Shown: positions 1 through 7,717, numbered from the stretch's first letter. The stretch is 14,921 nt of DNA from DATDVD01 sp035290065 (GCA_035290065.1 DATDVD010000037.1:1-14921); one strand, 5' to 3'. Numbers and translations: made by a program. Notes: generated from the letters alone by a model not told the origin.

Positions 1-899
1 ATTTAGTGAAAGGAGTTCAACGATTTTTAGGTAAAGATTTAGGCGATTTTATTATTCGTCGCGCGGATGGTACACCCCCTTTTATGTATTGCAATGCGAT
101 TGATGATGCTTTGATGAGTGTTACGCATGCGTTGCGCGGGGATGATCACGTGACCAATACGCCGCGTCAATTATTAATTTATAAAGCCCTGGGATTAAAA
201 GCGCCGCAGTATGGCCATATGGGATTAATTGTGGGGGCCGATCATACGCCGTTATCCAAACGCAATGGCAGCCGTTCCATTCAAGTTTTGCGCGAAGAAG
301 GGTTTTTACCGATTGCGATCGTGAATTATTTAGCACGTTTAGGGCATTCCTATGATAATAATCACTTAATGACCCTGAATGAATTGGTCAGCGAATTTCG
401 TTTGGATCATTTAAGTTCTTCTCCTTCCACCTTTGATCATCAACAACTGTTGCATTGGCAAAAAGAAGCGGTAATGCGATTGGAAGAAAAAGCCTTTTGG
501 GTGTGGGCCGGTAGCATTGATGAAATTCCCGTAGAAAAACGCTCGGCATTTTTTAAAGCGATTCAGCCCAACGTTGTTTTTCCTGACGAGGTTAAACACT
601 GGGCTGATATTTTATTTAAAGAAAATTGGACGTTTTCGGATACTTCACGAACGATATTGCATGAAACGCATCAGGCGTATTTTGAAGAAGCCCTTTCTTT
701 GTTATCCGGTGAGTCAATCGCTTATCCCGCTATTTTAGATCATCTGAAAAATAAATTAGGGTTAAAAGGAAAAGCGCTTTTTCAACCGCTCCGGGTGGCT
801 TTAACCAATGAATTGCACGGACCTGAGTTAGCACCCCTCGTGGAATTATTAGGCAATGATGTGGTCAAAGAACGCTTGGAGAAAGCGCGCACATGTTAA
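1..899 (+). CDS. gltX: Glutamyl-tRNA synthetase, 3' part (5' end outside window)
   Basis: This class I aminoacyl-tRNA synthetase charges tRNA with glutamate in the cytoplasm. Only the C-terminal two thirds is present: the frame is open to the left edge, so the GTG at position 6 is internal, and the HIGH motif lies outside. Numbering from that GTG, visible family features are the catalytic-domain stretch RRADGTP (residues 18-24), RGDDHVTNTPRQ (44-55), the KMSKS-equivalent LSKR (83-86), the following NYLARLG segment, and a helical anticodon-binding domain of about 190 residues. The usual KRHG is KRNG here (Asn87). The stop overlaps the cysS start by 7 bp, so the two genes are probably one transcript. 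With gatCAB nearby, the enzyme may be non-discriminating or a tRNA(Gln)-specific GluRS2; the fragment cannot decide this. Confidence 0.9.
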   Translation, partial: LVKGVQRFLGKDLGDFIIRRADGTPPFMYCNAIDDALMSVTHALRGDDHVTNTPRQLLIYKALGLKAPQYGHMGLIVGADHTPLSKRNGSRSIQVLREEGFLPIAIVNYLARLGHSYDNNHLMTLNELVSEFRLDHLSSSPSTFDHQQLLHWQKEAVMRLEEKAFWVWAGSIDEIPVEKRSAFFKAIQPNVVFPDEVKHWADILFKENWTFSDTSRTILHETHQAYFEEALSLLSGESIAYPAILDHLKNKLGLKGKALFQPLRVALTNELHGPELAPLVELLGNDVVKERLEKARTC

Positions 900-2266
900 C
901 GTTTTATAATAGCCTCACTCAACAAAAAGAAGTATTTCATCCCAAGCCCTCCGGTGTTATAGATTTATATGTGTGTGGTATGACGGTGTATGATTATTGC
1001 CACATTGGCCATGGCCGCATTTTTGTGGTCTATGATGCGTTGGCCCGTTATTTTCGAGCGAAAAAATTTCGCGTGAATTATGTGCGCAATATCACGGATA
1101 TTGACGATAAAATTATTAAACGAGCAAATGAAAATAAAGAAAGTTATTCTATTTTAACGGAACGTTTTATTCATGCCATGCATGAGGATGAAAAACGTTT
1201 GGGTTGCGAATCGCCTACTCAAGAACCGAAAGCGACAGAATTTATTGAACCAATGATTGAGATGATTCAAGCGTTACTCCAAAAAGGATTTGCTTATATT
1301 GGAAAAACCGGTGATATCTATTACGATGTGCGAAAATTTCGAGCCTACGGAAAATTATCGCATCGAGATATTGATGAATTGCGAAGCGGAGCGCGGGTGG
1401 AGGTCAATCTCGACAAACACGATCCATTGGATTTTGTGTTGTGGAAATTATCGGAAGCGAATGAACCTTCTTGGTCTTCACCGTGGGGACAAGGTCGGCC
1501 CGGATGGCATATCGAATGTTCGGCGATGTCGTCCACGTTATTAAAACCACCGTTTGATTTTCATGGAGGAGGCGTGGATTTAAAATTCCCTCATCATGAA
1601 AATGAAATTGCTCAAACAGAAGCGGTATGTGAATGTGAAGTAACGCGCGGTTGGATGCATGTGGGCCATGTGCAAGTGAATGCGGAAAAAATGTCGAAAT
1701 CGCTGGGTAATTTTTTAACCATTCGTGAGGCATGTGACGCTCATCATCCAGAAGCAGTGCGTTATTTTATGTTATCAGCGCATTATCGAAGTCCGCTCAC
1801 GTATTCCGAGGAAAATTTACGATTAGCTGAGCAAGCATTGGCGCGTTTATACACCGCCATTCGCGGTTTAGTGTTGCAGGAAGAAAGCAGTGATACTTAT
1901 TATGACCTAGCTTTTGATAAAGCTCTTTCGGATGACTTTAATACTCCTGAAGCTTTAGCAGTATTATTTCAACTGGCTAAAGCTATTAATGTGGTAAAAG
2001 AACAAAACGAGCCTAAAAAAGCCGCTTCATTAGCCGTAAAACTTATTCGTTTAGGTCAAATGTTGGGTTTGTTGGTGAGCAGCCCAGAAGAATTTTTACA
2101 AGGTGATCAAAAGAATGTTCAGGCGATTGAAGCACTGATACAGGCTCGTGAACAGGCACGCCAAACTAAAGATTGGAAAAAAGCGGATGAGATTCGGGCG
2201 GCATTAACGCAGTGGGGTGTAGTGGTAGAGGATGGGCCGAAAGGATCTACTTGGAGAATGTTGTGA
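893..2266 (+). CDS. cysS: Cysteinyl-tRNA synthetase
   Basis: This cytoplasmic class I synthetase attaches cysteine to tRNA(Cys). The 457-residue length is close to the E. coli enzyme (461). HIGH is at residues 37-40 and KMSKS at 266-270. The four zinc ligands known from E. coli CysRS, which bind the substrate thiol, fall at identical positions: Cys28 (in VCGMTVYD), Cys209 (in WHIEC), His234 and Glu238 (in FPHHENE). The C-terminal DALR and anticodon-binding parts follow, ending in a DGPKGSTWR-type tail. The ATG at 893 lies inside the last codons of gltX, with GGAG 11 bases upstream, suggesting translational coupling. The gene looks intact. Its TGA overlaps the GTG start of the downstream pilin-like gene. 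Confidence 0.97.
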   Translation: MLTFYNSLTQQKEVFHPKPSGVIDLYVCGMTVYDYCHIGHGRIFVVYDALARYFRAKKFRVNYVRNITDIDDKIIKRANENKESYSILTERFIHAMHEDEKRLGCESPTQEPKATEFIEPMIEMIQALLQKGFAYIGKTGDIYYDVRKFRAYGKLSHRDIDELRSGARVEVNLDKHDPLDFVLWKLSEANEPSWSSPWGQGRPGWHIECSAMSSTLLKPPFDFHGGGVDLKFPHHENEIAQTEAVCECEVTRGWMHVGHVQVNAEKMSKSLGNFLTIREACDAHHPEAVRYFMLSAHYRSPLTYSEENLRLAEQALARLYTAIRGLVLQEESSDTYYDLAFDKALSDDFNTPEALAVLFQLAKAINVVKEQNEPKKAASLAVKLIRLGQMLGLLVSSPEEFLQGDQKNVQAIEALIQAREQARQTKDWKKADEIRAALTQWGVVVEDGPKGSTWRML

Positions 2267-2625
2267 AATGCCGCCATCAAAGGGGTTTTGGCATGATAGA
2301 AGTGATGGTCGCCGCGCTAGTCATCACCGTGATAGCTATTGGTGTGGTACAGTTTGAAGCGCATCGTCTCAACGATACGTTGCAGTCGTATTATAAAACC
2401 ATTGCATTGGTGCAAGTGCGAGGCATGATGGACCGATTGCGTGTTAATCATGATGCCCGTTTTCGATTAAAAGAATTAAACGAATGGAATAAAGATAATC
2501 AGATTCGTTTGCCCGAAGGACATGGACAATATGAATGCACTCAACACGCACATGTTTGTACGGTAAAAATTGAATGGAAAGTAAAAACACACCAAGTACT
2601 AGCGATTACTGCTGTCATCGCTTAA
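2263..2625 (+). CDS. pilV: PilV-like minor type IV prepilin
   Basis: A 120-residue protein with a class III prepilin signal: an eight-residue basic leader ending in Gly8, followed by FGMIE, so PilD would cleave before Phe9 and Glu13 is the conserved Glu5 of the mature pilin. A hydrophobic stretch of about 17 residues follows, then a small globular domain with two Cys (in YECTQHAHVC). I chose the GTG at 2263 because it overlaps the cysS TGA (GTGA) and has GGAGA five bases upstream; the more upstream GTG at 2212 would add an implausible leader inside cysS. Minor pilins of this type prime and tip type IV pili in the inner membrane. The PilV assignment rests on the leader and on its place before a PilW-like gene; FimT or GspI/J-like labels are possible. 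Confidence 0.72.
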   Translation: MKCRHQRGFGMIEVMVAALVITVIAIGVVQFEAHRLNDTLQSYYKTIALVQVRGMMDRLRVNHDARFRLKELNEWNKDNQIRLPEGHGQYECTQHAHVCTVKIEWKVKTHQVLAITAVIA

Positions 2626-3347
2626 AAAAATCCAAAGGCTTTAGTCTGTTGGAATTGTTGATGGCCAGCGCCATTGGGCTGTTGGTGTTATCGGGCTTGT
2701 TGCATTGTGTTCAAAATATTCAGCGAACCGAAATTATTCGCGAGGTGATTCAAAGTATTCAAGTGCGCGGCGAGCATACCACTGAGTTGTTAACGCAACG
2801 CATTCGTTTAGCCGGTTTTGCAGGCTGTGGTTTAAGTGGATTGGCCGTCGATCAAACCAATGCCATTCGTGTCTATGCTTATTCTCAAATACCGGAAGGA
2901 TTTCGGCAATCATTAGCGTCCGATAGCGATGTATTGGTGCTAGGCCAATGCTTGCCCGATAATGGACACGAGGTGTTTATGCGAATGGCCTACTTTATAG
3001 CCCCGACGCAGGATACTTTGCCGAACGGACGGCCTATTTATGCGTTGTATGCCAAACGATTGCCCCAGGGTCGTTCCGAAGAATTGGTGCGTGGAATTAC
3101 CCATTTGCATTTTCAATTAGGGATGGAAGATGCGCGAGGTAACAATATTGCGCGTTATTTATCCCCGTCGGCTGTCACGCAATGGGTGGCTGTAAAAAGT
3201 GTGTCCGTGCAATTTCAGGTGGAAAGTTTACAACCGGTATTGTCAAAGACGCTCTTTTCGTGGTGGGATAGTATGAATGAATCAAAAATTCCCGCGAAAA
3301 ATTGGGGTACGTACATTATGTTGCGCGAACGTTCCGGTTCGCCGTAA
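2574..3347 (+). CDS. pilW: PilW-like minor type IV prepilin
   Basis: A 257-residue prepilin. The leader is 22 residues with a Lys-rich end (KKSKG), PilD cleavage is expected between Gly22 and Phe23, and FSLLE gives the conserved Glu5 (Glu27). The hydrophobic helix runs to about residue 45, followed by the PilW hallmark RIRLAGFAGCGLSG near residues 76-90 and a large beta-rich C-terminal domain. This ATG is the only ordinary start codon in frame upstream of the cleavage site, so the gene must begin 52 bp inside pilV unless a rare start is used. The Shine-Dalgarno is poor, so expression probably depends on translation of pilV. In known systems PilW acts with PilV, PilX and PilY1 at the pilus tip. 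Confidence 0.78.
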   Translation: MESKNTPSTSDYCCHRLKKSKGFSLLELLMASAIGLLVLSGLLHCVQNIQRTEIIREVIQSIQVRGEHTTELLTQRIRLAGFAGCGLSGLAVDQTNAIRVYAYSQIPEGFRQSLASDSDVLVLGQCLPDNGHEVFMRMAYFIAPTQDTLPNGRPIYALYAKRLPQGRSEELVRGITHLHFQLGMEDARGNNIARYLSPSAVTQWVAVKSVSVQFQVESLQPVLSKTLFSWWDSMNESKIPAKNWGTYIMLRERSGSP

Positions 3348-3702
3348 TTCGTCCGGGTTTATTTTAGTGGCCACATTAAGTCTTTTGGTGTGGGTGGATT
3401 TAGCGCTTTTATTCAGTTTAAACAGATCGGTACAGAATGCACGTATGCAACAGGAGTGGCAGTGGTCGGCAGAATTATGGAGTGCGGCAGAATCCGGCAT
3501 TAATCAGCAAATATTGAGGTGGCAAAATATGCCTATTTCGCTTCCTTTTCCTTCGTTACGGTTTCTTTTTATTGTGGATTGTACGAATATAAAAGGTTAT
3601 TGCACCGTTATTTGTGAAGTCACCGGCCATCGTCGAAAAGTGCGGCTTAAAGCCTGGTATTCACAAGCATTAAAGCAAGCCGTGGCGTGGCAGGCATTGT
3701 AG
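3277..3702 (+). CDS. pilX: PilX/GspK-like minor type IV prepilin
   Basis: A 141-residue protein with a 27-residue basic leader, then SSG followed by FILVATLSLL and a transmembrane helix to about residue 48. The AAESGI segment at about residues 69-74 is typical of PilX proteins. Position +5 after the predicted cleavage is Ala32, not Glu, as in GspK/PilX-type minor pilins that initiate or cap assembly. No other ordinary start codon precedes the cleavage site, so the gene begins 71 bp inside pilW. The stop TAG (3700-3702) is contributed by a REP-type palindrome, so the native C-terminus may have been altered. No pilY1 or pilE follows; the next gene is convergent. The family call is solid, the exact PilX label less so. 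Confidence 0.68.
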   Translation: MNQKFPRKIGVRTLCCANVPVRRNSSGFILVATLSLLVWVDLALLFSLNRSVQNARMQQEWQWSAELWSAAESGINQQILRWQNMPISLPFPSLRFLFIVDCTNIKGYCTVICEVTGHRRKVRLKAWYSQALKQAVAWQAL

Positions 3703-3787
3703 GGGCAGACCGTGGTCTGCCCTGTCCTCCTTGCGAAATTTAAACCCCGTGCTACTTCTCGGGCAGACCACGGTCTGCCCCTACAAT
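3696..3787. repeat. BIME-like element: two mirror-image REP units
   Basis: Two perfect 27-bp inverted arms (3696-3722 and 3761-3787) are separated by a 38-bp spacer. Each arm holds a 5' GTAG tetranucleotide (3699-3702 on +, 3784-3781 on -) followed by a 20-bp palindrome: GGGCAGACC, two central bases, GGTCTGCCC. GTAG plus a hairpin is the signature of REP sequences mobilised by TnpA-REP (RAYT) tyrosine transposases; two inverted REPs plus linker is the BIME layout. The TAG of GTAG is the stop codon of pilX on one side and of the CDP-alcohol transferase gene on the other. There is no T-tract, so this is not a classical intrinsic terminator, but the hairpins could protect 3' ends or limit convergent read-through. 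The same unit recurs at 9955-9978. Confidence 0.8.
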
Positions 3788-4401
3788 TTATATTGTGAGG
3801 AGGAAAGTTTTAAGGTGTTGTAAAAAGTTTGGACGGTAGTAATACCCGATAATAAAACAAGGGCAACGAGCGTATAACCTGCCCACGTGGAGCTAAAAAC
3901 AGAAAGGCCTAGCACGGTTAACATCAACGGGTACATTTCCCCTCGATTTAAAATGCGCCAAATTTTTGTTTCAGTGGGGTCGTCTACGGCTTTGCGGTGA
4001 TTGGCGTACGCTACTTCAAACGAAGGCATAATGGCTAAAAATAACGCGCCGCAAATCCAGGGGCCAGTAGACCAAAGTGGCATTTTAAGGGGAATCCAAA
4101 AGTAAGCTAATATCACAAAAAAATCGACCCATCGATCTAAACTTCCATCTACAAACGCTCCGCGATAAGTAGGTTGTTGACGTGCTCGTGCCACACCGCC
4201 GTCTACAATATCGAAAAAACCAGACAACAAAAACCACACAATGCCGGCGAACACATGGTTATAAGCAATGCTTAATAATCCTAAAAAACCACAGGGCAAA
4301 GTCATCCACGTATAAAAATTAGCCGAAAAAGGCAGACGCGAAAAGTATTCACCTAATTTGTTCGAAATAACGGACCATGTTTTCCATTTTTCTTTGAGCA
4401 T
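3781..4401 (-). CDS. CDP-alcohol phosphatidyltransferase family membrane protein
   Basis: An integral membrane enzyme expected to transfer a phosphatidyl group from a CDP-linked lipid to an alcohol or sugar-phosphate acceptor in the inner membrane. The family motif D-x2-DG-x2-AR-x8-G-x3-D-x3-D is complete: Asp64, Asp67, Gly68, Ala71-Arg72, Gly81, Asp85 and Asp89. About five or six hydrophobic segments are visible, starting at WMTLPCGFLGLL and ending near the C-terminus. A late NRGEMYPL segment recalls archaeal and actinobacterial inositol- or glycerol-phosphate-type members, so the acceptor is uncertain and no symbol is given. I chose the ATG at 4401 (206 residues); a TTG at 4437 would give 218. 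Neither has a Shine-Dalgarno. The gene follows gatB by about 100 bp, and its TAG stop lies inside the REP element. Confidence 0.85.
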   Translation of the reverse strand: MLKEKWKTWSVISNKLGEYFSRLPFSANFYTWMTLPCGFLGLLSIAYNHVFAGIVWFLLSGFFDIVDGGVARARQQPTYRGAFVDGSLDRWVDFFVILAYFWIPLKMPLWSTGPWICGALFLAIMPSFEVAYANHRKAVDDPTETKIWRILNRGEMYPLMLTVLGLSVFSSTWAGYTLVALVLLSGITTVQTFYNTLKLSSSQYKL

Positions 4402-4407
4402 AGAATG

Positions 4408-4437
4408 ATTGTGCAATGGAGGGTTGAAGGAAGTCAA
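4408..4437 (-). promoter_or_regulatory. Candidate promoter giving a leaderless mRNA
   Basis: On the minus strand, TTGACT (4437-4432) and CACAAT (4413-4408) are separated by 18 bp. The expected transcription start, seven bases after the -10, coincides with the A of the ATG at 4401. This would explain the absence of any Shine-Dalgarno before the CDP-alcohol transferase. The -10 matches the consensus at only four of six positions, so the call is tentative. Confidence 0.35.
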
Positions 4438-4502
4438 GCAAAGGACGGGAAGAAATAGGTAACCCCTGGTACCGAAACTCTCCGAGGTTACATAATTCAG
4501 AT

Positions 4503-5936
4503 TTACGATAATTTGGATTTAAGTAAGTCATTCACTTGCTGCGGATTAGCGCGGCCTTGAGTGGCTTTCATGATTTGACCGACGAAGAAAGCGAATAATT
4601 TATCTTTACCAGAGCGATATTGAGCGAGTTGTTCGGGATTATTGGCAATCACTTCATCAATGATTTTTTCCAATGCACCCGAATCACTGATTTGTTTTAA
4701 ACCTTCTTGCTCAATAATAGCATCCGCACTTCCTACTCCCGCCCACATCTTTTCAAACACCTGCTTTGCCATACTGTTAGAAATGGTATTATCCACAATA
4801 CGTACAATTAATTGTGTCAACGCTTCTGGCGAAACGGGTGATGCCATAATATCGCGATTTTCTTTGTTTAAGAGAGCACTTAAATCTCCTGCGATCCAAT
4901 TGGCAATTAATTTAGGCGGAATTTTTTCGTCTACTTTAAGCGCTGCTTCAAAATAATTTGCAATATCTAAACTTGACGTTAAATAATTAGCATCATAATC
5001 ACTCAATCCAAATGCCTCTTTAAAGCGTTTGGATTTTTCTTGAGGAAGTTCTGGCAAGGTTTGACGAACGGACTCAATCCAGTCAGAAGAAATCTCTAAA
5101 GGCAATAAATCGGGATCAGGAAAATAGCGATAATCGTGTGCATTTTCTTTCGAACGCATCGCTTTGGTTTCATCTCGATCCGGATTATAGAGACGCGTTT
5201 CTTGTATAATTTCCCCACCATTTTCCAGTACTTCAATTTGTCTCGTCACCTCGAATAAAATCGCGCGCTCCACAAATCGAAAGGAATTTACATTTTTAGT
5301 TTCCGTTCGTGTACCAAAATGGCCTTGACCTTCGGGACGAACCGATACGTTGACGTCACATCGGAAAGAGCCTTCCTGCATATTCGCATCACTAATGCCC
5401 AAGTAACGTACCAATGTGTGCAGCGTTTTTAAGTAAACCACCGCTTCAGCAGGGGATCGTATATCCGGTTCGGAAACGATTTCTAATAATGGCGTACCCG
5501 CACGATTTAAATCAATACCTGTTAATCCACCTAAATCCTCGTGCAACGATTTACCCGCATCCTCTTCCAAATGGGCACGCGTAATACCAATTCTCTTCTC
5601 GCCCTTGTCTGTGGGAATCATTAAAAAACCGTGTTGAACGACGGGCAAATCGTTTTGACTGATTTGATAACCCTTGGGTAAGTCCGGATAAAAATAATTT
5701 TTTCGCGCAAAAATTGAGCGAGTAGCAATCGTGGCGCCTACTGCTAGACCCAATTTAATCGCATATTCTACCGCTTTTTTATTTAATACTGGCAAAACGC
5801 CCGGAAATCCTAAATCAATGGCACAGGCTTGTGTGTTAGGATCAGCACCAAATTGTGTGGAAGCACCGGAAAAAATTTTAGAGTGTGTGGCTAATTGCAC
5901 ATGTACTTCTAAGCCAATGATGGTTTCCCATTTCAT
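4503..5936 (-). CDS. gatB: Asp/Glu-tRNA amidotransferase subunit B
   Basis: GatB is the tRNA-binding kinase subunit of GatCAB, which converts Glu-tRNA(Gln) and/or Asp-tRNA(Asn) to the amidated forms. The 477-residue protein begins MKWETIIGLEVHVQL and shows the family blocks FYPDLPKGYQIS, EEDAGKS, DLNRAGTPLLEIVSEPD, DANMQEGSFRCDVNVS, GTRTETKNVNSF and AHDYRYFPDPDL, followed by a C-terminal YqeY-like tRNA-binding tail. I chose the ATG at 5936 because it overlaps the gatA stop (ATGA) and has GGAGG seven bases upstream; an upstream in-frame start would sit before that ribosome-binding site. It is the third gene of a coupled gatC-gatA-gatB operon and appears complete. Confidence 0.97.
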   Translation of the reverse strand: MKWETIIGLEVHVQLATHSKIFSGASTQFGADPNTQACAIDLGFPGVLPVLNKKAVEYAIKLGLAVGATIATRSIFARKNYFYPDLPKGYQISQNDLPVVQHGFLMIPTDKGEKRIGITRAHLEEDAGKSLHEDLGGLTGIDLNRAGTPLLEIVSEPDIRSPAEAVVYLKTLHTLVRYLGISDANMQEGSFRCDVNVSVRPEGQGHFGTRTETKNVNSFRFVERAILFEVTRQIEVLENGGEIIQETRLYNPDRDETKAMRSKENAHDYRYFPDPDLLPLEISSDWIESVRQTLPELPQEKSKRFKEAFGLSDYDANYLTSSLDIANYFEAALKVDEKIPPKLIANWIAGDLSALLNKENRDIMASPVSPEALTQLIVRIVDNTISNSMAKQVFEKMWAGVGSADAIIEQEGLKQISDSGALEKIIDEVIANNPEQLAQYRSGKDKLFAFFVGQIMKATQGRANPQQVNDLLKSKLS

Positions 5937-7381
5937 CGATAGGCCTCCGGAATTTTGTGATGCCAATCGGTTTCGGTTTGGTAGCGATGGGCTACGTTTA
6001 ATAAATGCGCTTCCGTGAAATAATTTCCAATCAATTGAACACCAATGGGCAATTGTTCTTTAAAACCCACGGGCATGGAGAGAGCCGGCAAACCAGCGAG
6101 ATTAACGGGAATGGTGAAAATATCGGCTAAATACATGCTGACAGGATCGGAGACCGCACCGATTTTAAAAGCCACTTGGGGCGTAGTGGGTGCCATAATC
6201 ACATCCACTTCATTAAAAGCCTGCATAAAATCATTTTTAATCAGTCGACGCACTTTTTGTGCTTTCAAATAATACGCGTCATAATAACCGGCTGATAATA
6301 CATAAGTGCCGATCAAAATTCGTCGCTTCACTTCTTTTCCAAAACCTTCGCCTCGAGATCGTACGTATAAATCTTCTAAATCGAGAGGATTTTGAGCACG
6401 ATGGCCGTAGCGCACACCGTCATAGCGGGCCAAGTTAGAAGACGCTTCAGCGGGTGCAATAATGTAATACGTGGCCACACCGTTTCCTGCATTAGGCAGT
6501 GAAACGTCCACAAATCGCGCGCCTAATTTTTCTAATTGATGTTGAGCCGTTTTAATTGCCGCTAAAATCGCAGGATCCATATCTTGGGTGAAAAATTCTT
6601 TGGGCAAACCGATTGTTAATCCCTCAATAGAATGGTTTAGCGTGGCTTCATAATGGGGAACGGGTTCTAGAATACTTGTTGAATCTTTGGGATCATGACC
6701 GGCCATAACGTTTAATAGTAATGCGCAATCTTCCGCCGAGGCTGCCATCGGCCCCCCTTGATCCAAACTGGATGCAAAGGCAATCATGCCGTAACGCGAC
6801 ACTCGCCCGTAAGTGGGTTTAATGCCTGTAATACCGCAAAACGCCGCCGGTTGACGAATGGAACCCCCGGTATCGGTGCCGGTGGAAGCCGGTGCTAATC
6901 GCGCCGCGACTGCTGCAGCCGATCCCCCCGAGGAGCCACCCGGTACGCACGTGATATCCCACGGATTTTTGACAGGCCCATAAAAACTCGTTTCGTTGGA
7001 AGAACCCATCGCGAATTCATCCATATTGGTTTTACCTAACGTGACACAGCCTGCGGCATTATATTTTTCAATTAAGGTAGCATTATAGGGTGAAATAAAA
7101 CGATCCAACATGCGAGAGCCACAGCTGGTTTTTATACCGGTGGTACAAAAAATGTCTTTATGCGCAATGGGAATGCCCGTTAGCGCCGTTCCCTTTCCTT
7201 GCGCCAATAAATCATCTGCCAATTTTGCTTGGGCTAAGGCTTTTTCTGCTTCCACCGTAATAAACGCATTTAAATCGGCAAACGTTTGAGCCCGTTTTAA
7301 AAAATAATGCGTTAATTCCGTGCTGGAAAAAGTGCGATTAGCGAGGGCTTTTTGTAAAGATTTTAACGAGTGCGTGTGCAT
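5933..7381 (-). CDS. gatA: Asp/Glu-tRNA amidotransferase subunit A (amidase)
   Basis: GatA hydrolyses glutamine and channels ammonia to the activated aminoacyl-tRNA held by GatB. The 482-residue protein has the full amidase-signature triad: Lys75 (in IAHKD), cis-Ser150 (in GGSSGGS) and nucleophile Ser174 (in TGGSIRQPA), with the same spacings as the Lys79/Ser154/Ser178 triad reported for S. aureus GatA. Other typical blocks are GKTNMDEFAMGSSNE and GIKPTYGRVSRYG. The ATG at 7381 starts three bases after the gatC stop, with GGAAG inside the end of gatC serving as ribosome-binding site. The stop overlaps the gatB start. The gene looks intact and well conserved. Confidence 0.97.
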   Translation of the reverse strand: MHTHSLKSLQKALANRTFSSTELTHYFLKRAQTFADLNAFITVEAEKALAQAKLADDLLAQGKGTALTGIPIAHKDIFCTTGIKTSCGSRMLDRFISPYNATLIEKYNAAGCVTLGKTNMDEFAMGSSNETSFYGPVKNPWDITCVPGGSSGGSAAAVAARLAPASTGTDTGGSIRQPAAFCGITGIKPTYGRVSRYGMIAFASSLDQGGPMAASAEDCALLLNVMAGHDPKDSTSILEPVPHYEATLNHSIEGLTIGLPKEFFTQDMDPAILAAIKTAQHQLEKLGARFVDVSLPNAGNGVATYYIIAPAEASSNLARYDGVRYGHRAQNPLDLEDLYVRSRGEGFGKEVKRRILIGTYVLSAGYYDAYYLKAQKVRRLIKNDFMQAFNEVDVIMAPTTPQVAFKIGAVSDPVSMYLADIFTIPVNLAGLPALSMPVGFKEQLPIGVQLIGNYFTEAHLLNVAHRYQTETDWHHKIPEAYR

Positions 7382-7384
7382 AGG

Positions 7385-7684
7385 TTATTCTTCCGTTTCA
7401 ATCACTTTGGGCACCAAATAAAGACCCGCTTTGGTGTGAGGAGCAATGGCTTGAAAAGCTTCCCGCTGATCCGATTCGGTCACACGATCTTCTCGCAACG
7501 GTTGAGCGTCATCAAACGGGTGAGACAAGGGTTGGATAGTGCGGGTATTTACCTGGTCCAATCGATGGATTAGCGTCAAAATAGTATTAAATTGCTCGAG
7601 TAATTGACTCTCCTGCGCCTTTTCCGGCTTAGGCAACTTAGCCAATTGCAGCACTCGTTCCAGCGTCTCACGATTCACTGCCAT
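7385..7684 (-). CDS. gatC: Asp/Glu-tRNA amidotransferase subunit C
   Basis: GatC is the small subunit that wraps between GatA and GatB and stabilises the complex. The 99-residue length is typical. The N-terminal helix starting ETLERVLQLAKL, the FNTILTLIHRLDQVNT segment and the downstream LREDRVTES stretch match the family pattern. The start is an ATG at 7684 with AGAAGG about six bases upstream. It leads the gatCAB operon, with three bases between its stop and gatA, and is preceded by a good sigma70 promoter in the divergent intergenic region. Confidence 0.95.
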   Translation of the reverse strand: MAVNRETLERVLQLAKLPKPEKAQESQLLEQFNTILTLIHRLDQVNTRTIQPLSHPFDDAQPLREDRVTESDQREAFQAIAPHTKAGLYLVPKVIETEE

Positions 7685-7717
7685 GGGGGACCTTCTTTAT
7701 TTTTGATTGGGTGGGGC

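Noticed and set aside
2212..2262. Upstream GTG start for the PilV-like gene inside cysS
   Set aside because: It would give a 25-residue leader with no ribosome-binding site, while the GTG at 2263 has GGAGA and a GTGA overlap with the cysS stop.
2623..2631. Seven-A run at the pilV stop as a programmed slippage site fusing pilV and pilW
   Set aside because: The run begins within the pilV stop codon, and pilW already has its own ATG, leader and cleavage site, so a fusion is unnecessary.
3703..3780. REP hairpins as classical intrinsic terminators
   Set aside because: The stems are GC-rich and perfect, but no T-tract follows on either strand, so ordinary rho-independent termination is not supported.
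4459..4491. Inverted repeat GTAACC/GGTTAC downstream of gatB as a terminator
   Set aside because: The stem is only 6 bp with a 21-base loop, and the downstream bases are only mildly T-rich on the minus strand.
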